A DNA stretch of 64,000 bases from Xylogone sp. PMI_703 (GCA_021399445.1 JAJTUQ010000001.1:744001-808000), one strand, 5' to 3'; positions 47,579-59,929 are shown, numbered from the stretch's first letter. Numbers and translations: made by a program. Notes: generated from the sequence alone by a model not told the origin.

Positions 47579-49474
47579 TTACGAGAGATCATTTTCGCCG
47601 TTCATCTCATGCACTGTAAATCCATCTGCTAACCAGGCGAATAGATTATCTTTGTCACTACAGAGGCTTTCCCAATCGTAATCTTCGAACCGAGGGTTAT
47701 CGAGTAGATCGAAGTAGTGTAAACGTGATCCTGGATGGAGTGAAACAATTTTTCCATCCTTCGTCCCGTTCTTGAAAGTGCTCACACATGGAGCATTCCA
47801 AACGGTTTTCTCCACCCACTTCAACGCATGGCTTTGCCAGGCCTCCGCATAATGGTGCTTCAGGGTAAATTTGGCATAGTTTTCGGTCTGTAACTTGTAA
47901 ATAAACTTGCGGATATAGTCCGTAACACTTTCAATCGATCCTACAATAGATCCATGGCCTAGAGGGCTGGTGGGGCCCATGTAAACAAAGTAATTAGGCA
48001 TGTTCTCAGCAGCTAGGCTAAGATAGCAGGCAGGAGGCCTCCTAGTCCACTCTTCGCGAAGATCAGCACCATTGGTCCCGACAATAGGGAAACGTGGGAC
48101 AAATCCCATGTTGAATCCGGTAGCACAAATTATCGTATCTACCTCTCGAAGCTCTCCATTAACAGGCTTCAGCCCCTTCTCAGTAAACGTCTCTATTTCA
48201 CCCCATACAATCTCCACTTTAGGAGAGCAGAGAGCCTCCAGATAGCCATTCCCTGGTGTGGGTCTTCGACAGCTAGATGGAAAATCAGCATATGTTCCTA
48301 GACGACGCTATGAAGACATGATAAATTACAAACTAACCCAACAGGAAACTCGGGAATTAATTGAGAGACAAGCTCGGGCTTGTTGGCCAGTCTTTCTGTC
48401 ATCTGCTTTATAGAAAAGTTCTTCGCTGCTTTCTGGGTATCCGATTGATCGATATAGAGACGAAATCTAGCATTGAGTTCATGTTCGATATCCTTCCTGT
48501 AACTCAAGTACGCATCAGGATCTTCCGCCCACGCCTGAATTTCTTCTTCGGTAAAGAACTTGTTTGAACCATTGGGGCCGGCATATCTCTGTGCAAGGCC
48601 AGCAGTGATCCAGGTGCGATTGCGGATAAAGACATAGATCTTCTCAACCTCTTCTAGAATGGCAGGAAGTATCTGGATGCCACTGCTTCCATTACCTATT
48701 AATGCAACTGTTCGGCCTTTCAAGTTCGGATTTTGCGGCCAAGAAGCAGAGTGATACATGTCGCCCTGAAACACGGTACGGTTCGGGATTGTTGGCCAGC
48801 GCCAATTATTATAAGCACCTGTAGCATTGATGAAGATATCGCATTCTTCAATAAACGGCTCACCAACTTCACCATCGTGATTTTGCCCGTCTGAAACAAC
48901 TAATTCACGTCCATCAGTACGGACGAGCCGGATTTGCCACTTCTTCTTTTCTTCAACCCACTTGGCTCCTATCACTTTGTGTGAGGTCTTGACATACTTC
49001 CGAAGATTGCGCTGATCAGCAAGTTCTTCCAAGTATTCAAGGATATACTTGCTCTCGGCATAAAAGCTTGGGAAGTAAGGGTAGGGTGCCCATGAGAATT
49101 GGTAGTTGTGAATAGGGATGTCACACCTGGTCACTCTCATCAGTATGATTAGCGCCTTCCCTAAAACATAGGACTATGACTAACGCGCAACCAGGGTAAC
49201 GATTCTCGAACCATGTTCCGCCTAGGTTAGAATTTTTCTCATATATTTTCAAGGTACAATTCTTAATCTGTCTAGTCTCAACTTCGTTTGCCAAGGAGAG
49301 CCCACTGAATCCAGCACCCGCACAGATCACCGTGATCGGACGGGGAGTTCGCATAGGAACGTGGGAGAGGGAATATGCCAGGGGATCGGATTTATATCCA
49401 GGAGTGCCTACTCCAGGTTTAGGCTCCCCTGATGCCAAACTTTGAAAAAACCGAACTCGTTCTGACGCAGACAT
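47579..49474 (-). CDS. Baeyer-Villiger-type flavin monooxygenase
   Basis: Three exons (49474-49185, 49126-48338, 48272-47579) give 590 residues. The first Rossmann motif is GAGFSG near residue 53, followed by IYEKNSNLGGTWFENRYPG. The Baeyer-Villiger fingerprint F-x-G-x-x-x-H-x-x-x-W-P reads FQGDMYHSASWP near residue 210. The second dinucleotide motif, GNGSSGIQ, follows, then CRRPTPGNGYLEAL and the ATGFNMGFVPRFP segment. Such enzymes use FAD and NADPH to insert oxygen next to a ketone, making esters or lactones. Within the local set it would supply the ester or lactone for the hydrolase at 41408. Introns are short and in phase; the third-exon acceptor CATCTAG was chosen because it restores the conserved CRRPTPG. 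Confidence 0.92.
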
Positions 49475-49733
49475 TATTTTACTATATCTTTATTATCCTC
49501 AAAGATGGGTGGTGACAAGTTCAAACATCGAAGTAGCCTTATGAATGCAGAATTAGGCCAGATTACAACTTAGGCTCCTACCAGTAGATATATAAGTACC
49601 ATTGTTACTATCAATTCTGCTACAAATTCTAATTGTGCATAATCTATGTTAGTAAATAGTATAATCCCCATACTCACATGAGAGCCGTTCCGTATTCGAT
49701 GAGATATAGCAATGTTTCCTAGTCTGGGCCGTT

Positions 49734-49753
49734 CGGAAATGATGATTATTCCG
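49734..49753. promoter_or_regulatory. CGG-N14-CCG half-sites (putative Zn2Cys6 site)
   Basis: CGGAAATGATGATTATTCCG lies about 260 bp upstream of the monooxygenase start. Its left half, in the context GTTCGGAAAT, closely matches GTTCGGAATG in the hydrolase promoter. Inferred binding site. Confidence 0.4.
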
Positions 49754-50166
49754 GACATGCCAGTGCAACGGAAATATATCGGTAGTGGAGCACCCGGGAA
49801 TCCTGAGATCGCTGCTCATTCAGCACCTCGGTATGTGCTATTCGCATTACGTAGAACAAACGCATTATACTTGACGTGTCGTAAACTTTGGTGATAGTGA
49901 AAATCGTAGTATCAACATATTATCATCGCGTAACTACTTTATGGATTGTTGTAGGAATTCAACTTGGACTAGCTGTACCCTGACAGCAGCTGTTTTCACC
50001 GCCTGGACCAGTAATACTTGTGCAAAGGTTAATATCCCAGCTAGAGACTTCCGTTTGCTTGGCTATATGCCAAACTAAATATTGATATGTACGACATAGT
50101 AAATATAAGGTTGTGGAAGAGAGCTACTGTGAGTACGGTTGACTAATCTAAGTCCTACGGTTACAT

Positions 50167-50301
50167 GGCTTCGCTTACAGGGCCTTTGGCCTACAGTATG
50201 GGCTGTACCGTATCGCCAATGCCCTACGGCCGCTGGCTCCTTTTATGACACTTACAGGCTCAGGGCCTGTAAGCGAAGCCCTGTAGCGCCTGAGCCTGTA
50301 A
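50167..50301. repeat. Nested inverted repeats (fold-back element)
   Basis: GGCTTCGCTTACAG at 50167-50180 is the exact reverse complement of 50267-50280. Inside and across it, TTACAGGCTCAGG at 50252-50264 is the exact reverse complement of 50289-50301. The block is GC-rich against AT-rich flanks. It contains no open frame of note. It could be a small non-autonomous element, a transcribed hairpin or a rearranged fragment. Confidence 0.75.
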
Positions 50302-50782
50302 CTACCGTCTTCGATCGTTATAAGGGCATATAGCTTCTTTATGAATAGATTTAATCTTTTCTGTACAATAGTACATTGATAGATTAGCAGTAAGAGATGT
50401 AAATATATCCTTTCACCAAAATTTTTCCTCCACGGATGCCTAGGGCGCTTTTAGCAATAATGCAAAAATGCAAAAATTATTTAATTCGTTGGGGTGGTTT
50501 TGATGGGAGTGTCAGATTAGTCAATCGTAGGAAAGCCGCTGCGCTTGCATCATTAATAGGTATAAAATCTTGAAACCTGGTATATTTACAGTAAAGAGAT
50601 GTTTATATTGTGAAGATAGCATCAATGGAAATAATTAAAAGCGGGTGGCGTGCCTTGTTGAATTGGAGCATTTATGGAGTGACACCATCAAAGGCTTAGA
50701 TTAATACAGTATAATGTCTAGCGGCTTCTTTAGGATTTGGCCACTCAATGTTAGATGTGTTCTAGCCTTTAGTCCGTATTTG

Positions 50783-51397
50783 CTATGCCATAGAATATAA
50801 TTTGGATGCATGCTTTGAGTCATACATCATGAGTAAGTCAGTCCCAAGGTGATCTGAAGAACCAGTCTCTTCCTGGATGGTGATGAACCCGGACTTCTCA
50901 TAGAGTGACTTAGCAGGCGTATTCTCTTCACCAACAACAATGCTTAGCGCCAGTTCCTTCCCCAAGATTCCAGCATGAGATGTGGCAAAGAAGATAGCCC
51001 GCTCCATCAGGGCAGCTGCAATTCCATGACCGCGCGCTTCAGGATGCGTAAACACCCCATTGATGCGGAAGTAGGCTATTGTCCCTTTAGCGCCACTCGT
51101 CGCTGTCCATGGATTGGCGCTTGGAGCAAGCTTATCTGGATCATCGGCGAGAGGCCCGATTACGACTAATGAGCTGACAATATTGTCATCCCGAACAGCA
51201 AGGAAAGTCGTAGCCAAGGGGTTGGCGAGTCGTTGGATCCATGTGTCCTGGGTGAAGGCTATCTCTCTGGCGTAAGTCGACCCGAATGCCTCCGGAGATA
51301 CCTTTAAGGAGAGAAGACGGAAGGCCTTGATTCTCTCAACATTCGATTGCACCGTTTGCGCATCGTGGGGCAATTGCACAATTTCGTAGGATATCAT
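50783..51397 (-). CDS. GNAT family N-acetyltransferase
   Basis: One exon encodes 204 residues. FRLLSLKVSPEAFGSTYARE is a common start of a GNAT subgroup. Motif A reads INGVFTHPEARGHGIAAALM (R-G-H-G-I-A), and the C-terminal ALSIVVGEENTPAKSLYEKSGF block is the usual GNAT motif B. The protein should transfer acetyl from acetyl-CoA to an amine; the acceptor is unknown. It lies between the Baeyer-Villiger gene and the di-iron hydroxylase gene, on the same strand as both. Confidence 0.87.
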   Translation of the reverse strand: MISYEIVQLPHDAQTVQSNVERIKAFRLLSLKVSPEAFGSTYAREIAFTQDTWIQRLANPLATTFLAVRDDNIVSSLVVIGPLADDPDKLAPSANPWTATSGAKGTIAYFRINGVFTHPEARGHGIAAALMERAIFFATSHAGILGKELALSIVVGEENTPAKSLYEKSGFITIQEETGSSDHLGTDLLMMYDSKHASKLYSMA

Positions 51398-52922
51398 GAG
51401 AGGGCTGGTTTTAGTGAGAGAGAATCGCTGTGACTATATACAACCGGGCGTACCTATATTCTAAGTGAAGAGTTCTTTCAATTACAGTAATACTCTTTCT
51501 CTATCTCTAGTAAATTGATCCTTGGCCTGTTCTTAAATACGCATTCTCCTTGAGTTCGGTGAGTCAAAGGATGAGAGTCACTAGACGGATCACGGCGAAG
51601 CTAGCCATAACAAGAAAGCGATGTGTTGCAATTGACTGGCCTTTATCCAGTTAGATGCGCTGGATTAGAGAGATCGTTCTCCGCTTTTTACCTATGGAAA
51701 TTCATACCTCCTCCTCAAGTCCTCTAAGTCTAGACGTCCGGATAGGCTCTAAGGTCAAATGAGCAAAAGGGCATCTGTTCAGGGGTAAGGGAATGCTAAC
51801 TAAGCTCCGCCAAGCCCTTGTTATCTAGATGCTAGTGGGTATCATGATAAACACCACGTACTCAGAGGAGCACCGAAAATTAACGGAAGAGAAATTATGA
51901 AGGTATATTGAGCACCAACGGCAGTTCAATTCTTAAGATGCTATTGTGCTCTCTGAGTAACTGATGTGGTGCAGCTAGAGGCCGTGAAGAGAGCTATAGG
52001 AAACGAATACGAGCAACACCAGTGTGAGACATTTGACGTAGACCCTAAGAATATGAGCGATGCGGATGCTGAAAGGATGCTTGCTTCCTTCGATACATAC
52101 TGAGCGGAGAAGCTGAGGCAGTAGCAGCAACAGGAGGCATAATCTCATCAAGTGCGAACGCTCTGAGACGCCTGATTTGGTAACATAGTCAATTTCAACC
52201 AATGCCTTCAATTTTTCCCGAATCTGAAGAAAAGCATCTCTACGGTGGCTCCTTCCAATGTGTTCTCCGCTTCAATCACCGCAGCAAATCTCTCTCTGTG
52301 GCATCTTACTATTTACTACGCAACCCATAGGTTCTTACTAAACTACGCCATGAGGGTAACCGAGCTGCTGCTTCAAGGAAGGTGTCAAGTCCCTCTTGGT
52401 AATATAGTAATAGTACAGGGATTTCTTCCTAAATAACTTTAGTTTCTGAAGGGTCGCGATCAATTTTGTACACCCAATATTTCACACTTTCGGCCATTCC
52501 AATGAAAAATAGGCAGCGATTCGAGATACAGGTGGTATTGGAGATTAAGTTAAAATGTCAACTCTACGTCTACCCGCTAGGTAAAATCAGGTGCGCAAAG
52601 GATCAAAGCGAGATCACCAAGACATGCTCTTCAGCATATTCAAATATTTCACTTCGGCTCAAATACTCAAACCATACAGATGATGGCGACTTCAATAAAA
52701 CCGAGATCTGATTTGGCAGCGTTAATTCTCGAGCGTGGTTTCCAACATCGCATATTCAGGATGCCACATCGATAACCTGTATGTAGATTAAGCTGCCTTG
52801 TGCATCAATAGACTCCAACTTCCCCTGTGACAGGTTCCAGGTTTCGACCCTCTGTAGGATCACCCAGGGAAAGGGCCATGTGACATTGTGAGCCGTGGTA
52901 GCTTTGAATAAGGCCAAGCGTG
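51398..52922. other. Intergenic region, no gene seen
   Basis: Contains short frames only. A plus-strand frame at 52466-52711 is open but resembles nothing known to me. Confidence 0.4.
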
Positions 52923-53969
52923 TTAGAGTAATGGGATCTGGACGGTGTTGACATAGTCAACATTCTCCTCGTAGCTCTCGATGTGCGGGTGGCATGTACC
53001 AAAAAGACGGTCCCAGATCCTCGTCTGCTTGCCATAATTGTAACTGGTTTTCGAACCTTTGCGATGGTGAAGATCGTCATCTTCGATAGTCAAGTCCACG
53101 TTGCACAGTCGGAAAAGCGGAGTCAAGGGATTCATGGTGGCGGCAGAAACCCGTATGCTGCTGTGTCCAAAAATCTCCGTAAACAGCTCGTACTCGAAGC
53201 AGACCCACCAGTCATAGAAGCCCATCGGAAACCCTAAAAGCTTCATAGCGCCGTATGTCATCAACGGGATGATCAACATATCCCCCACCTCTTGGAGGCC
53301 GTCGGAATAGATGGTCAAAAGAGGGTCTGGATGCTTTGTAAGATGATGGGTACGGTGGAGCTTCCAGAGCGAGGCGTTCTCGTGCATCACACGATGATAC
53401 CGATAGAACCAAAAGTCTAGGACGACTTGATAGATGCCGACCTCTGCCAGAAGCCATAACCAGTTGATAGTTGATGGCCCTTTGTCTGCCCGGTACGTAA
53501 TGCCCACAATCATGATCGGACGGAGTGAAAACGTTAGGACAATGGACTGAAGGGTCTTAAACACCCCCGAGTCAGGAACTCCGTCACGCTCGTGTCTGTC
53601 GCCGTCAAAATGCCCGTATTGGTGGCCCAGATCCCTGAGGAGAGACACTTCTCGAGTGCCGTTCACGGTCATTGCCGCTAGGTACAAGAGAAAAGCCACC
53701 CATGCTGGGAGGTTGTAGCCTAAATAAGAATTCAAGGCTTGGTGGATAGCAATCGGGATGAGTGCGTGGATAATGACCCAGCGCTCGAAACGCCATTCAG
53801 GGACGTAAGGAACTTTGTCGGTTTTGGCATGGACTGGGACCTCTCTGTCCAGATCAACGTGGTGAAGGCTCAGTAGTTCGAAGAACTGGTGCGAAAGATT
53901 CCATTGCGCACGATTATGGCGCCAGGTTGACTTCATCGAGTCCTTGTGATTCCGAGTCGGAGCTAACAT
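52923..53969 (-). CDS. Fatty-acid hydroxylase / sterol-desaturase superfamily protein
   Basis: One intronless exon encodes 348 residues from the ATG at 53969. The three His clusters for a di-iron centre are present: HRVMH, HRTHH and DDLHHRKG, plus an earlier HQYGH. Several hydrophobic spans fit an ER membrane enzyme. The family includes C-4 sterol methyl oxidases, C-5 desaturases and alkane or fatty-acid hydroxylases. The ending (NYGKQTRIWDRLFGTCHP) is typical. By eye the gene is richer in G and C than its flanks and, unlike nearly all neighbours of its size, has no intron. Different origin or strong expression bias are both possible. Substrate unknown; lipid or terpenoid is a guess. Confidence 0.87.
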   Translation of the reverse strand: MLAPTRNHKDSMKSTWRHNRAQWNLSHQFFELLSLHHVDLDREVPVHAKTDKVPYVPEWRFERWVIIHALIPIAIHQALNSYLGYNLPAWVAFLLYLAAMTVNGTREVSLLRDLGHQYGHFDGDRHERDGVPDSGVFKTLQSIVLTFSLRPIMIVGITYRADKGPSTINWLWLLAEVGIYQVVLDFWFYRYHRVMHENASLWKLHRTHHLTKHPDPLLTIYSDGLQEVGDMLIIPLMTYGAMKLLGFPMGFYDWWVCFEYELFTEIFGHSSIRVSAATMNPLTPLFRLCNVDLTIEDDDLHHRKGSKTSYNYGKQTRIWDRLFGTCHPHIESYEENVDYVNTVQIPLL

Positions 53970-56433
53970 GTTGTATCGTTGCACGTGTTGACGTTTGACA
54001 GCTCAAGACAGTGTACCAGCCTCCATCCTCCAAGCCTGGGCGCGGCTGACCAGTTATGAGGCGAGCGATGCTTAACACTCACAGCCTCGGGACGTTGCAT
54101 GTGAATACAAGTATACATGTGCAGTGAAGCCGAAGAAGATCTGGTTCTCAGCTGAAGTTTGGTGGACGGCTCCAATAATTAAGCATCCTGATTGATTCGC
54201 CCAATCAACCCCAACTCCCGTCCACAAAGATGTCAGTTTGGCTGACTAATGTCAACGTAGATCATCTAAGTCTATCACGTGACCAGTTCTGATAGCTTGT
54301 TGCTTTAGGGAACTACTGTTTCATGAGAACTTAGCTCTTAAGTCTTTAATTACCTTATAAGTAAAGGTCTAGAAAGTTAACCTGCCAGTTGGCCATGTCG
54401 ATTGTCGAGAAGAGGTGCCAGTTCTTCATTTCGTACGTTGTCGCTCTGTTCTCATCATGATTAACAAAAATATGAGCGGCATGAATGCAACCAAAAAAAA
54501 AGAAAACCTCATTTCCTGCTTTTGTTGCATTGAAACCGTGTACCACAGGTATAAATGAGTCTCCGACACTCTTCTACCTAATTGCCTCCACGGGATGATG
54601 TATCCTACGAAGGCGCTATGATTAGTGAGTTTAGCCTCTTTAAGATTGCAAAATGAACCAACTTCCTATCGTAGTTACCCTTGAACCTAATTTGATTGCT
54701 TTGCCTCGTTCTGTAAGCGGTAATGTAAAGTCCCCGGTCTGAAACCTACGCTTGGACGAAGTACATATATGAACTGCGGGCTCTCATATTTGCAGATATG
54801 CGTATTATACGATTAACTACAAGCGCACCAATCACTAAATTTCGCTTCTTTATCCATTTCAGCAAATTAATCAGGGGTCGTCTGCCAAATCGTGCTATTT
54901 TGCGGGGCGTCCGGCTAAACAAGAGCCAAATGCCTTACGCGGTATCCTGTTGCGAGAACCCCTTAAGTTCCCGTTCGATTTTCATGTGTCCAAAGATTTT
55001 GTTCGGCCGATGACTTGAAACCATTTCTGCTTTATTTAGTAGGATAGAAGCCATTCAGTGCTTGATAGAGTGCGAGGGTCCTACAGCGGCGTAGGATATT
55101 TTTACAGAACAAGGGAGTGGAGAGTAACACTATTCCTCGTAGGAATATGGCTTTATAAGAAGGCTTTTCTCACCCCCGGGGAGGGCCCACATCATGGCTT
55201 CAGGGAGAGTATGCACTTATTTTTACTGTTGAGCAACTTGACGGACTGGTAATTTATAGGTCATTCGGTCTCGAATTTGATTACTGCCGTTTATTGCTCG
55301 ACTGACGAGAATACTTATGTTAAGGGTATCTAGGTGTCTAGTCCGAGATATCGGCAGACCAATCTCATATGATATTAGATTAGATGTTTCCACGGTCATT
55401 TCATTGACGTTCTGCAGAATGAGAGTATGGTGATCCACGCACGTTACATGATTGTAATCTGTGCAGAAAGGAGAGGGAAAATGCTGGCAATGTTGGAATT
55501 TGGAGCACAACAGAGCGACAAGCTTATGTATTTTATATACTATATAAGCGGACGGATATCGGTTATTCTGAGTTAAATAATCCATATTGTTTTTGTCTCA
55601 CAAGCTATAATATCTCTTAATATAACTTTAAAGTTTTATGGGAGCGATAGTGTGAGTGTAACAGTAACGCGGGCCAGAGTAAGCAAGAATACAGCTGAGC
55701 GATAGGAACAACACGAAACAGCACAAACAGGAACACAGCGCTTCACGAGAATGAACCATTCCCCTTGATAGAGTATGAAAAGGTTATTGATTGCTAAAGA
55801 GAATCTCTTGCTGGTTTATCCCAACCCGGCTCGTCATTACTACAGGTATTGTACGCCCTGCTTCCCTGCTAAAGGACTAAAGTACGACGCTCCATCACCC
55901 CAGTTTCTAGCCCCGCGTGCCCCGCAATCCCCAGGAGCTCGCTAAGACACAGCAAAGGTGCGGCCTGGACCGGTCCAGACCGTCAATTTACGGTTCAGTC
56001 TCGGACTCCGAGGCCTAAATCATTTTACAGTTTCTATATTTGATTCAAATGAGGGCGGTGAATTTCAACAAACGATTGATGACATGGCTCAGATCGCATC
56101 TTGTTGCGGCCTATGTCATAATCTATTGTAGGAGGATAGGGTAAGTGTCAATCATACAGAGTGCGCAACAAGCAGGAGTATCGTATTTATGGCAAGTAAC
56201 CAGAAGTGATAGGAAGGAAACGGGAGGTTAACTTTGTCTGTGTTCGTTTCAGGGCAAATGTGAACATTGCTCCGGCGGCCTGAGCAGAAGAAATTCAACA
56301 CACGGTCAGCTGTAGCTCCGCTCCACCACACTATGTACATTTCCGACCTTCGAAACCACCAAGCAATCCGATGGTCATACTACGTGAAAGAGAAGTCGGT
56401 CCTCTAGCCTTGCGACCACACTACCGTCATCTC
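53970..56433. other. Intergenic region of about 2.5 kb, no gene seen
   Basis: Both strands carry only short frames with no family resemblance. The first 300 bp should hold the promoter of the di-iron enzyme gene. Nothing else can be supported. Confidence 0.4.
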
Positions 56434-57223
<790 letters not shown>

Positions 57224-57229
57224 TCATTC

Positions 57230-57239
57230 TTATATATAT
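57230..57239 (-). promoter_or_regulatory. TATA-like box of the xylanase gene
   Basis: A TATATATA run about 95 bp upstream of the xylanase ATG, preceded and followed by mixed sequence. Position fits a core promoter. Confidence 0.5.
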
Positions 57240-57486
57240 TCTGCGGAAGTGACCATTTATCCTTTTACCCGCACGACAGTATATGCATTTGACCTCGTGA
57301 GCTTTGGTGGTTAAATGAGCGGAGCTTGTCTTGCGCATGTATAGATGAATATAATACTTCACAAGTTCCATATCTGGCGTAGAACATCTTGGAAGACAAT
57401 GCTCATTAGTAACTCAGCAGGGGTTGCCTGAGACAGTTCGGTAGTTTTGGGTTTCCGCTGTATCAAGCCACCCTCGGCACTCTAGT

Positions 57487-57493
57487 GGCTAAA
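57487..57493 (+). promoter_or_regulatory. XlnR-type site GGCTAAA
   Basis: Exact match to the GGCTAAA consensus of the XlnR/Xyr1 xylanase activator, about 350 bp upstream of the GH11 start. Confidence 0.5.
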
Positions 57494-57516
57494 AGCGCTG
57501 TAATGGGGTAGAAAGT

Positions 57517-57528
57517 GTGGAGGTGGGG
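57517..57528 (+). promoter_or_regulatory. Doublet of CreA-type sites
   Basis: GTGGAG and GTGGGG abut; both fit SYGGRG, the CreA carbon-repressor consensus. Tandem sites are the effective form known from Aspergillus. About 380 bp upstream of the xylanase. Confidence 0.45.
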
Positions 57529-57658
57529 AAAGTGTGGGTTTCCTATTTTTCCCCTACAAATCGCAACGACCGTATATCCTGCACGATATATTAACTTGCT
57601 GAAAGCCGGCAATATCACGACAGCAGACTTTTAGCACCATAATTGCGAACGAGAGACC

Positions 57659-57665
57659 GGCTAAA
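57659..57665 (+). promoter_or_regulatory. Second XlnR-type site GGCTAAA
   Basis: A second exact GGCTAAA about 520 bp upstream of the xylanase start. Confidence 0.4.
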
Positions 57666-58823
57666 TATCATAGCATAGTATCGGGTTAATGTTTTATCGA
57701 TCACATTACACAGCAACCAAGAAACCAAAATATGCAGATAGTTTCATCGTCAACGTTTCCGTGATGCTAGCCAGTGCTTTAACAAAGAAAAGAGAGCACC
57801 ATACTAACCCCTTGTGTATAGTTATCTTGGACTATAATTCGTTGAAGCTACTGGTTGTAGCTGTTCAAAATCACAATCACTTACCGATACAAACATATAT
57901 GAGCTCTTTAAAATCTCAAAGATGCGTCGACAGGTAATCGAAACGGTATACGCCATATCAAACAAATGAATGGTTACAATGAAAAGACGAGTGGGGATTC
58001 ATAATACCTACGGTTAAAACACAACAAGCCCGACATATGTGAAGCATTCAGCGGGTAATTTCCTTCTATGCTCCAGAGCCGTTATCTGTTATGTCAATCT
58101 GCACTTGGCCCGCTAAAGAGATTGAAGCTAGGATGAAAATTATACCAATTTAACCCGGAGAAGGGGTTCAGCCCGTCGGGGAAACAATAGAACATCATCT
58201 GGGGTGTCTGAGAGCGAATCAGATAGTCGGATTACGAGGGAATCATTCGACTGGTTGGTTGCTCGCGCCATTTAGCTACTGTATCGCGAACTTGCTAAAA
58301 ATTCTGCCGGGAAAGAGCCTCAAATTACAGTCGAATGCAAATATTAAAGCTGTATCAACAGATATCCACAGGATTCTCGTCATACTATGAAGACATTGCC
58401 CTTGGTGAATATAAGTGCAAAGACTCTTCAACAAAACCCGAATGGTTAGATGTGATACAGCTTAAATAAATACATAAAGCTAGTCTCTCATCTCTTTCCA
58501 TTCCAATTACACTGAATATCAAAACGTGCTAAATTTGGCGTATATCTCATCAGTAAACAAGATCATGGGTTTTGGAGATCATCTACAAACACTATCCCAA
58601 AATCTAAGTTAGCTTTATCCACATTATAAGACAACGGTGGGTAAGGAGAAGAGCGGAGGAATCTCGCGAAAGTACGGAGAGTGAACTTTACTTGAGAATA
58701 GTAGGCGTTCAAGCACGTATACTTGTAGAGTGATCCACACTTGGTGGGGCTTATCTACCCTTAGCCACTACTGTAAAGAAGGTGGTAAGCAATATTCCTC
58801 AGACTCTCTTTCATCAAATGTTC
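57666..58823. other. Intergenic region, no gene seen
   Basis: Distal xylanase promoter region and the sequence past the esterase relic. Several short frames, none recognised. Confidence 0.4.
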
Positions 58824-59929
58824 TCAAGTCTTGCCATTGCCCTCATTGTAACCCGAGATTCCCAATAACTTCATGCCGTCGCCATATACAATTTTTGTGT
58901 AGTCTGTAATGGGAGTGTTAGTTTCATTGTGGTTAAATGATACGCCGAGCAGATTAGACAGTTGTTTCTGTTGAAGTGTTGCCCACGGGCACCTATAAGT
59001 AACCACTGGTATGGCCTGTAAGCTGGGCTTACTGTAGCCGGTTACAGAGGTTTACAGATCCCTATACATATATAGCAATACTTTCCCAACAGTTAATCCA
59101 GTAGTTCAATCCAGCTGTCTTTCATGAGCCTAATATGATCGGTCATATCATAACCTCCTCAATAGCTTCAACTCGAAGTTAGAATAGCAAGGGGTTGTGT
59201 CGATGATTCTGTGGAAGCTGTCAAGACAAAAGTCAAATAAGAACCTAGGGTGGAGCAGGATGGAGACATGTATCAACAACTTTGGACGGCTTCTACTGTG
59301 TCCAAGATAGTACCCATAAGCTTGATCACCACACTGCTGGACCATCATCACCAGGTTCCACCGGCACACTGGCTATCCCAAGCAGTTGTTATCATCCGAG
59401 TAATTGCACCTGAAACATAGAAGCAGCTACCAGGAAAACCTCCATAGAGGGTGCCGGCGTTGAAAATATCAGGGTAAGCTCCAGCTGAAAGGTTAGCCAT
59501 CATCGCTCCAGAGCAGCTGCTAGTCACGTATACTCTATTTATGTCGCCACCGCAGTGGGTTTCGCCATATTTCACCATGTTTCACAATCGTTTGGCTGGT
59601 TCGTGCATGAGCGATACAGTGGAAGAGACATCCCAACATTCGCCACTGGATGGAGAACTTGGGTAGATCACAACGTAACCGTATTTATCTGCATTTTGAG
59701 CATATCTCTGAGTTTCGCTAAAATAGCTTGGTCCAGTACCTGCGCTCCTGCGTAGGGTGTATAGCAACTATAGTCGGCGACGAGGCCACTTTACTGGTTG
59801 GTACATGCACTCACATCTTAGCATTCGTGGACACTGAAATGAAGCTGGTGACTTCTGGGGGAATGACGAGAGCGTGTCTACTAGAGGCATTGCAGCCACA
59901 GCTACCATCAATATCAACTGCAGGAACAT
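58824..59929 (-). pseudogene. Acetylxylan esterase (CE1) pseudogene
   Basis: Pieces of a secreted CE1 acetylxylan esterase appear in order in different frames. They are a signal-like MFLQLILMVAVAAMP start, VPTSKVASSPTIVAIHP, GTGPSYF with YGYVVIYPSSPSSGECWDVSS, then NRVYVTSSCSGAMMANLSAGAYPD (nucleophile Ser region) and GGFPGSCFY. Last comes QLSNLLGVSFNHNETNTP with KIVYGDGMKLLGIS. The reading is broken by a frame change between VAIHP and GTGPSYF, and by an in-frame TGA just before NMVKYGE at about 59583, likely an old TGG. There are more stops and shifts between 59370 and 59010, and the conserved end beyond GNGKT is missing. This gene is dead. It neighbours the intact xylanase, its natural partner in xylan breakdown. 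Confidence 0.8.

Larger units (their letters stand above)
49475..50782. other. Intergenic region with CGG sites and a fold-back element
   Basis: Upstream region of the Baeyer-Villiger gene. It contains the paired half-site at 49734-49753 and nested inverted repeats at 50167-50301. No gene recognised. Confidence 0.5.

Noticed and set aside
50167..50301. Possible CRISPR-like repeat
   Set aside because: The repeats are inverted and nested, not regularly spaced direct repeats, and the host is a eukaryote.
55223..55585. 120-codon minus-strand open frame
   Set aside because: No recognisable motif, signal or domain, and composition like the intergenic surroundings.
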